Assembly: GCA_028583405.1 (NCBI GenBank)
Contig: CM053260.1
Location: 20,228,813 to 20,292,812, forward strand
Direction: 5' to 3'
From: Pogonophryne albipinna
Taxonomy: Eukaryota > Chordata > Actinopteri > Perciformes > Artedidraconidae
DNA length: 64,000 nt
Shown here: positions 56,221-64,000 of the stretch, one piece after another
Layout: each line of letters starts with the position of its first letter
Numbering within the stretch: the first letter of the stretch is position 1
Notes under the pieces: model-generated
What the model was told of the DNA's origin: nothing
Databases searched by the model: none
The model's input: the letters and a program-made list of their open reading frames with translations, nothing else
Made by a program: the position numbers and the translations under genes

Positions 56221-58195
56221 AAGAGAATTAGCGAAAGCAAATTCCACCAAACCTCGGTCGTGTGGTCAGCCACACACACCACATCCTGTTTCAAACCCAG
56301 ACAGGCACGTACACTTTCTGATTCATATCTCTTTGCTATTAGTGACATCTCATAATTCATATGCACACTAAATGTCAGATAATAATTATGTTTTAATTAT
56401 AATGTTCTAATTTATGCAAAGCTCATTTCACTATAATGCTTTATTATAGGACCATTGAATTACAGGACGATGGCTGATTAACACTTGATGTGAATAGGGA
56501 CTGCCTTTCTACCTTATACGTTGAATGCATAAGATTTGGGGTATTTTCCTTAGTACAGGTATTCTTGTGTTTCAAGCCTCAAGCTGTCGCCTTCAGTCCT
56601 TTTCTGCACTAAATAATTAGTTCCAGACTGAAGCTGGCGAGGTGACCGGTCTCAGATGTTACACCGTCAACATCTTGACAATTACGTGATGTGGTTATTT
56701 GCAGGTTTATACAAATGAGCCCATCTGGTGTTTCTAATTTCATTTGTGAGATAAAATGCAGATGTTATTCTTTTGTGCGTTATGGTGAGACTGTGCCTAT
56801 AATTGAATATGGAAAAGCAACTGGGGCAGTCACTATAGATACTCATTGTTGGGTGATAATTGTTGTTCCCAGTCACATCACACTGAACCCTTCATTGTCC
56901 TAATGTAAATTATGCCTCAATATTTGAAAATGGCCCTCACTTGTTTACAGGCAGATCACGAGATACAAATGTTCTCCTGGTTCTGTTTTTCTTTTTCCTC
57001 TACTTTACATCACAATGGTTGTCCCATGATTTGAATTAAATGTGCCGTTTTGATTGCTATCAGTCCACATCGGCCATGACAGCTAATGAATGTTTTTCAT
57101 TTATTCAGCGTAACTTTTCAAGCAAATTATGCTGCTGCACACTCACCAAACATTCATTTGACAAACCTGTTGAAAAAGTAGTTAATTGTTAAATACATCC
57201 TATTATTACAAGTCTCAACTATATTTGCAGTACACTTAAGATACATAGAGAACAAGTAGTGGACTATATTTAAGTATAATGATTTAATTTTCTTCTGCTT
57301 TATACATTTACTCAACTACATTGATGGGAGAAATATTTAACTTTTTTTTCTGTGAGATATTTTTGACATTTTTAGTTATTAAGTAGGTAAGTAACTGAAA
57401 CACCACACGGGGGATTATGAGACAAAACTTTATACAGTAGTTATTTTTGCCTTTTTGACGTTGTTGTCTTGTATATCTTTATAGTTAATTCCTCACACAT
57501 TTGTGATTTTGTGTCTCTTGTTATTAATGTATTATATTTGCGGTCGTTTTGAATTTTTTGTAGTTGTTTTGAATCTCTATGTAGTATTTTCTAGCCATGT
57601 TATTTTCATTTTTGGTTTATTTTTCCTGGTTGGTGTGTGTCTCTTAGAGTGATATTTTGTAGGTGAAGGCCATGGGACCCCTGCATGTTTGGCTTTTCAG
57701 TAATCCACCAATGCTTATCGAGCCAACGTGACCTCTTCAATACGCGCACTTCTGTGGACTTTGAATATAAACTTATTTGTGAAATGTGTTATCTAGGGAG
57801 AATATCAGTTTCCCTGGTGCAGTTGACCTTGCAGTCGTGTTAAATGGGTATATAATTGAAAGGATACCAGCTTGAAATGAGGGCTGCAATGTAACCCTCC
57901 TCACTACAACATGACGCTTGTGCATGCATTTATAATAGAAAGGCAGGATACATCCATCAACAACATGTTTTGTAAGTGAATTTCAGCTTGACAGCTATGG
58001 ATTTCTTTGCTGTGGTTGTACACATAGCATGGTAGAGCAAACACTGAGGTCTCATCATGAAGGTTTATAGTGTAGTCAACTCAATTCTCCTGGGAACAGA
58101 AAAGACCATATAGGTGGAAGATAGATAGAGAGGGGGTTACAGCATACTGACAGGCAGGTCATAGAGGATAAGACAGAAGACTGTTGAACAAGATA
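56221..58195 (+). other. Stretch without gene or defined repeat
   Basis: AT-rich. No exon, RNA gene or repeat termini are recognised. Confidence 0.5.
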
Positions 58196-59134
58196 ATAAT
58201 AATAATAATACGTTTTATTTCGAGGCGCCTTTCAGGACACCCAAGGTCGCCTTACAGTGCATTTAAAAGTTAAAACAGCTAAAACTAAAACGGAACACAA
58301 TGTAATCGAACCGACAAGGCAATACAGCAGCATAAAAGCATAAAACAGGCAAGACAAGAGTGTGGAGTGACGGAGTGAGAGGAGGATCTGTGATAGCAGG
58401 TTGAATGTGTTTTAGAGTGAGTAGGCCAGTTTAAACAGGTGGGTTTTGAGGTGGGATTTGAATGTCGTGATGGAGTCAGACTGTTTGATGTGTGGAGGCA
58501 GAGAGTTCCATAGCCTGGGCGCGGTGCAGCTAAAAGCTCCCATGGTGCTAAGGCGGTAGGTGGGGACAGTCAGGAGTCCGGCTGAGGATGACCGCAGGGA
58601 GCGGGAGGGGGTGTATTCCTGGAGGAGGTTTGAGAGATAGGTGGGGGTGAGGTTGTTGAGGGCTTTGTATGTAAGCAGAAGGTTTTTGTAGTCAATCCGG
58701 TGCTGAACAGGGAGCCAGTGAAGTTGGATGAGGATTGGGGTGATGTGGTCAGACGATTTGGTACAGGTAATGATCCGGGCAGCCGAGTTTTGAATGATTT
58801 GGAGTCTGTTGAGTAGTTTTGTGGGTAGGCCAGAGAGGATAGCATTACAGTGGTCAATCCGGGATGTGACAAATGCATTAACCAGGATTTCGGTGCTGGA
58901 TTGTGAAAGGGATGGGCGGAGTCTGGAAATGTTGCGGATATGGAAGAAGGCAGTCCGGGTGATGTTTTTTATGTGGGGTACAAACGAAAGGGTGCTGTCC
59001 AGGATGACGCCAAGGCTTTTGACTTGGCTGGTGAAGGATACAGGGAAGCCGTCGATCATGATGCTTGGGGGTGGGGTGGTTAGGATTTTGGAGAGGGTGT
59101 TTTTTGAGCCGATGAGCAGGGCCTGATGAATCAC
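58196..59134 (-). mobile_element. L2-type LINE 3' fragment
   Basis: The 3' end on + is a (AAT)n tract, ataataataataataatacg, followed by ttttatttcgaggcgccttt. The coding part runs up to about 59134, where the element is 5'-truncated. It belongs to a third L2-like subfamily, distinct from the copies at 5 kb and 22 kb by its 3' tail. Confidence 0.88.
58412..59134 (-). pseudogene. L2-type LINE ORF2 C-terminus
   Basis: The 240-aa open frame has SLGVILDSTLSFVPHIKNIT, FFHIRNISRLRP, LVNAFVTSRIDHCNAILSGL, QNSAARIIT, HWLPVQHRIDYKNLL, RSLRSSSAG, LWNSLPPHI and FKSHLKTHLFKLAY. These are post-RT LINE motifs. The catalytic YADD and endonuclease are missing. The frame is intact over its length, so the insertion is fairly young although it is 5'-truncated. 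Confidence 0.88.
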
Positions 59135-61149
59135 CTTTCACCCGGGGATGTGAACAAACATGTTGGGCGGCCAGACCTGCTGTTGTGAGAGTTATCAAGT
59201 AATGATTGATACCAGGATGAGCTGTGAAGACATGAAAAGAGTGGCATTTGCTGCCTTTAAGGAGCGACAAGCCAAATATATAGAGGAAGAAGTGTTGAAG
59301 AAGAGTGTGAACTCCAGCCAAGGTGAAAGTTAAAGATGTGTGGCAGACAGTGTTACATCAAGACTCAATTAAAACTGAAAAATAAATGAAGGAAGGATTA
59401 AAGGCTGACAGGTAATGACATTGTGAGACAGATTTGTTCTTGATCACCTGCATTTGTTTCCCTGTAGGAGTCTTTGGCTGTGTTGTGGCTCTATTCATCT
59501 TTGTGATTACCAACTTTTTAAATAATGTCTTGTTGTTATTAGTATCAATAGTAGAATACATATTTCAGCAAAAGTCCCAAGCTTCTTTTTTTAATCTACG
59601 CTTTGCTACATTAACATTGAGCATAAAACCATAAACCTGAATCATACATCTCAGGAAAATGAGATGTTGTCTTTCCTTGCCTGGTTTGCCCGCACAATAG
59701 CTTTGCCTACTCAAAATCTGTAAATAATGTGTGCTTTACACACTCTACAGTATATCACTGTGACATTGATCTTCTGGTTAGAGCCTGCATGCCAGGGAGG
59801 ATTTATTCTCTTTGGGCTCCCCAAAACATTTGGAGGAGTACACTCGAGATGTCCTCACTTCAGGATTCATCCCATATACCGGTCGATGTGTTTTTTCTTT
59901 CATCCAAAAGAAACATTGAGGGGCTCTGTAGTGTTTCAATCAAACATAAGCCTGCAGTCAGGAAGAGTCACATCCCTTTACCATATTCTTACATCCTGAC
60001 TCCTCTCCTTTTCTCTTCTAGTTTTGCTCCTTTCTTTATTTCCATGTCACTCCCTTACTTTACTTGCCAAGATGTAGCCTATCATCTAATTTCTCCCTCC
60101 TTCTCTTTCACGTCTGCCTTTTTTTCTTTCTAGCTGCTCTACTCCGCACACATTCCGCTCTTTGTCCTAACTTCTGCTTGCTCATTTGGTCTTTCTCTCC
60201 CTCCACTCCTCACACTCGCTTTCGCCACTTTAGTACCGTGGGCTAAATGTAGATGATCTGCAGGTGGAGGTGGCAGATAAGCAGTTTAATAAAATGAGAA
60301 TTAATAACTTGCCACCAAACACGGACACTCTCTTTATTCTCTTTCTCTAAATGTCTCTCTTTCTCGGTCTCTCTAACCATATTCGCTAGTGTTAAAGACA
60401 CTCCCTGTGTGGTGAGTTATTAGTACAGTTTGAACCACATCTTAAAAACACATTCAAAACAAATGCTTAAGCCTAACGGGAGGTCAACTTACAAACATGG
60501 TAAGGCTTGCAATACACCAGCAGAAACCCTGCTGTTGATTATTGCTGAAAAAAGTTGTAATGCTCTGTGTTTGTGTTGATCTCGATGACTTTCTGCACTG
60601 TGAAGTCAAGTCTTTGAAGTCTCTCGCCTTCGCAGACTTGAGGTGGTGACATAAATACGGCACACTGTTATGTGTCCACCATGGCTTAGTTGAATACTCG
60701 ATTCTGATCCTAAATTCTTAACATGTGACACGTTGTTAATACAGTACAGACCGCTGTCAAGGACTATATTGAATGTTGCTAAGGAGGATCAAGAAAGAGA
60801 AAGGAAAAGAGGTTAAAAGACGGAGCGCTGGACGTCAGATAAATCACCAGAAGAAGGCAGAGAGGAAGTAAACAATAACGGGAACACGGAATGGGCTCTG
60901 TAGGTTGTTTAGTATATGGCCGTGTAATAAGCGGGATAATGTGCAGCGAGGCGGTCACTATGGGGAAAAGAACACCCGAAAGGCTGATCAGGGAACCCGA
61001 CGCGAAGCGGAGGGATCTTGATGAGCCCGAAGGGTAAACACCAGGTTTACTAATCTACCCGCACAATTTTTCTCTGGTGTCGGAATATCTTGCGATGTTT
61101 GTAAATTCTTAAAAAACAAAACACCATTTAATTTCGGGTTAAAATGTGT
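59135..61149 (+). other. Stretch without gene seen
   Basis: No exon is recognised. A frame at about 59467-59530 after a ccctgtag acceptor-like site is hydrophobic but does not match TM10-12 of GLUT proteins. 60010-60260 is pyrimidine-rich. Confidence 0.45.
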
Positions 61150-61288
61150 TGTAACTGCGTTACTTAGAATTGTAACGGGTAGTATATTACCCAAATGTCA
61201 TTAGTAATGCGTTACATTACTTTGTTACAGCAAAAAAATACTTCCTGAAAAAGAAAACTTCCTGTAACTCTGTTACACCCAACACTGA
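61150..61288. repeat. hAT-type MITE end (TAACGC/TTAC-rich)
   Basis: The segment carries gttacttagaattgtaacgg, aatgcgttacattactttgt and ends tacacccaacactg, the right end of a very common fish MITE. The left end is not found. Confidence 0.5.
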
Positions 61289-61399
61289 TCCTGACTTACT
61301 GTGCCTGCAACCTTGATCTTACTGTGGCTGGATTTTAATCATTGCCTTCCTCCAAACCCCCAACCCCCCACTGTCACGGTTATTGTTCACAGGGTCTTG

Positions 61400-61691
61400 T
61401 GACCATAGTGGTCCGTGAGTATATTGGTAAAATTTCACATTTGAAATAAATAAATAAATTTAAGTTTTCCGCACTCTCGCGCGAATATTTCCGCAATGGA
61501 GTGAGCTTAAGTTTCACTTTCAATTGCATGATATAGCCCAGCGCAACACCTTCATCACACATGTTGCCACTTGTTTGTACCATTTTCAGGCAATTTGTAA
61601 TCTGGTCTAGAAAAACGATGTGTTTTTTGATATTTGTGGAGTTAGGTGGTCCGTGAGTGTTTTCTTATTGGTTAAGTGGTCCTTGGTATGA
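61400..61691. repeat. hAT (Charlie-like) 3' end
   Basis: The segment ends tgaaaaagtttgagaaacac-tg, complementary to the CAGTGTTTCTCAA hAT terminus, with repeated gtggtccgtgag motifs (61410, 61648). The 5' end is not located. Confidence 0.6.
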
Positions 61692-62212
61692 AAAAGTTTG
61701 AGAAACACTGATCTAGAAACACCCAAAGTGATTCATCTCCATGTTTTATATCTCCATGTAAACCCAAGTGATGTTTTTTCGAATCAGGACCACCAAGAGT
61801 GTCTCCACTCTCTGCTGTGCTCTCCACTGTGCAATTCAACAACAACCCTGTCCTCGGGTTTCCATATGCGATCTATAGTCCAGGCTAAGAGAGCAGTGCT
61901 GTAATGTTTTACTTCAGACAGAGTTTTTCTGGGGTGGAAAGTGAGTTAACCCCCTGCAGTTTTCTATCACAGGCCTCAGAGAACAACATGTGAATCTGGT
62001 GGTCCAGCAGCACAGAAGCTTAAGCGTGTTGTTAATACTCAGAGAAGGCACTGCGAGTTTCTGTCACATCATGTTAAAGTTATGAAGGCATAGTTTCTAC
62101 TTTTATTAAATGAGCAAAGATGAATGCTGACAAGAAAAGGCAGCGAAAAAAAAACAAGGCTCTTGGCTAAAATGAATAGCCTACAGCCTTGCTTGCTGCT
62201 TTGAACGGTTAA

Positions 62213-62285
62213 ACGGGCTCTATTATGCTTTCTGGGGTCTCTCTTTTCCTGTAGTGTGTTATATGACTGTGCTCCCATTCACTCA
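62213..62285. repeat. One end of the 'CTATTATGC' MITE family
   Basis: The sequence ttaaacgggctctattatgc, then ttttcctgtagtgtgttata, matches the ends at 43416 and 48574. The other end is not seen. Confidence 0.65.
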
Positions 62286-63574
62286 CAAAGTATAACCTTG
62301 TATCATTAACGTTATCTTTATTTGCATGTTAGCATGATAATATTTAATAAATAGCAGTAACACAGAGTTTTGCAGGTCGGTGGCCTTAAACTAAATAGAA
62401 TTATTTTTATCTCTATAGTGGCGATACATTAAAAGCTCATACAACTCATCCTGAAAGAACCCTGCATGTGTAAACCACATTTCAAGGCAATCTATTCAGT
62501 AGTTGAAGATATTTCACTGAAAGCAGGACTCCACACTCCTGCAGCTTTCCTTTATCTACATATATATTTGTCAGAGTTCAATTGAATTTAGTCTGCTGTA
62601 ATGACATTATTTATCTGCTGGAATGAAGTGCAGCGAGAGTAGCAGCACCCTCTCATTTTGCTACCGAGCCATGCGTGTCACACTTTTTCTCAAAGGGCTC
62701 TTATCGATGAGTGTTACAGTTCAAATCATGTTTTGCTTATCTCACTTTGTCACATCGAAATGAAAAACAACTACCATTGTTCTATTCAACTCGCTTCATG
62801 GGTGTTCAGTTAAACTAACACTGTCACTGTGTATTTCTTCTTTACACCTCCTTTTACATTTTTGTTGGGGACATCAATGCCATTTAACACAGATACAGAG
62901 CATGATACTGATGGGCTGCATATCGTTTATTGCTGTTTATTTGCAACTCTTGTGATTAAAATATATTGCTTTCTTTATCATAAAACCAGGATACTCTGCT
63001 ATAAGGATATGCAATCAAATGTATAGACCAATATGCCTTGGTAATTTAGAGTACATTTAGCTAAAAATGTGTACAGCTGTTTCTTAGGCAGCACTATTTT
63101 ACACCTTTTGTACAATATGTTATATCTTGAATGATTTTGATTTCAGTGTATCCCAGAGTGGGAGCCCTTTATGGAGGAATCCAAGTTTAGATCAACATGT
63201 GTTTTTCCACAGTTGCCTTTCACAAGTTTCATGACTTATCACTTAACAGATATGAAACAGTTTTACACTTGTTTTTGTTGTACTGTGATTTCGTTAAAAA
63301 TTAGATTTCTCTCTGAGAAGTTTACTTTATTTGCTGGTGGTGGCAGTATACAGAGAAAATAAAAGACTGGGTCAGGTTTATTTTTGCACCACTGAACGCG
63401 CTTTATAGTGCTCAGCTGTGTGGCGAGCTAAATAATGGTGCAGCACATGATGCTTAAGCCATTTCTGATCCTGCCGTGATACGTATAAATAATACATTGA
63501 AATGCTGCTTTTTGCTTAATGATATTAACAATGAGTTTAAAGTATGGGAAGCTTTTCATTGAAAAATCTGCTCT

Positions 63575-63632
63575 CATGCCATATTCGAGTGCATGTGTGC
63601 ATGCCTGTACACATGCACTCGAATATGGCATG
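63575..63632. other. Perfect 24-bp inverted repeat with 10-nt loop
   Basis: The arms (starting catgccatattcgagtgcat and its exact complement, each 24 nt) flank gcatgcctgt. The size resembles a miRNA-type or foldback hairpin. The loop GCATGC is itself palindromic. No repeat-family ends are recognised. Function is unknown. Confidence 0.8.
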
Positions 63633-64000
63633 CGCGTGTTTAGTGCACAAAGTGTCTCTGATGTGTGTGTGACACGGTTGATTAATGCGCTTGTGTGGGA
63701 TGGCAGTATTCCGCTAGAGTGACATTATCATCCTATTACATAATAAACCTTTATTTATAGAGTGCATGTTGGGTAATATCACAATCATACATCTGTGTGC
63801 AGTGGAGCAAACCACATGAGTCACTGCAAGGGGAAATTTAAGGTAGCGTTTCCAGAAAATCGTTTTTGATCGTGCCAGCAAATTCAAATCTAATCATTAA
63901 TATTTCTTTACTCATAATGCAAGGTGTTAAAAATATGGTTTATAATCTTAACCTTCCCTCAGCCGTGAAAAAGGATTGCTGGTACACACTGGTGATAAAC
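63633..64000. other. Window end, no gene seen
   Basis: AT-rich. 63740-63770 (taataaacctttatttatag) resembles a LINE 3' tail but is too short to call. Confidence 0.4.

Noticed and set aside
58570..59321. Overlapping frames of 102-147 codons on minus and plus
   Set aside because: Shadows of the LINE ORF2 C-terminus.
59434..59634. Hydrophobic frame after a ccctgtag acceptor-like site, considered as a later transporter exon
   Set aside because: The sequence (VFGCVVALFIFVITNF) does not match TM10-TM12 of GLUT9-type proteins, and no in-phase donor was evident.
1..64000. CRISPR arrays, bacterial operons, tRNA or rRNA genes, toxin genes
   Set aside because: No direct-repeat/spacer pattern, no cloverleaf or rRNA core sequences and no toxin-like genes seen; the DNA is clearly vertebrate.

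Overview
The window reads as intronic and flanking DNA of a ray-finned (teleost) fish chromosome. Supporting signs are split exons with GT/AG boundaries, AT-rich introns, CA/GT/TA microsatellites, and a dense mix of L2-type, L1-type and other non-LTR elements, Ty3/gypsy elements, hAT elements and TTAA- or TA-flanked MITEs typical of fish. There are no operons, and I found no tRNA or rRNA genes.

The only host gene I can support is one class II facilitative sugar/urate transporter on the + strand. Five consecutive internal exons (11721-11853, 24630-24817, 26085-26195, 41077-41178, 41458-41533) join in frame and encode the end of TM6, the large cytoplasmic loop and TM7 to about TM10. The QLCGLNA motif, the VSQE-EEV-AESR loop and the IETLAA...IGRKPLL stretch fit SLC2A9 (GLUT9) best. 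The 5' and 3' exons were not found, so they probably lie outside the window. The introns (12.8 kb, 1.3 kb, 14.9 kb, 0.3 kb) and at least 11.7 kb upstream and 22 kb downstream are mostly transposon debris.

Layout: 0-11.7 kb holds an inverted-copy TTAA element, a LINE tail and a hAT element with a perfect 8-bp target-site duplication (TSD). 11.8-24.6 kb holds a palindromic foldback MITE, a Charlie-like hAT, LINE fragments, the second TTAA element (inserted in a LINE tail) and a nearly intact 761-aa L2-type LINE ORF. 26.2-41 kb holds a 5'-truncated, internally deleted Ty3/gypsy chromovirus-type element whose 3' LTR carries a BED-finger hAT relic, then a roughly 147-bp tandem repeat with palindromic RFX/X-box-like sites, a LINE interrupted by a solo LTR, a long CA tract, and a foldback element with telomere-like TTAGGG repeats around its loop. 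41.5-64 kb holds a MITE split by an LTR-like block, an inverted pair of LINE tails, and a four-layer transposon nest at 51.9-56.2 kb (L2 hit by L1, L1 hit by a solo LTR, L2 hit again by a 2.2-kb long-TIR element). It then has another L2 fragment, hAT ends and a perfect 24-bp hairpin.

The transposons do not work as a pathway with the transporter gene. Their nesting gives a readable order of insertion, and several insertion sites can be resolved to the base from TSDs. The most unusual items are the X-box tandem array, the telomere-repeat foldback element, and the long-TIR element that appears to carry its own promoter/splice/polyA unit.
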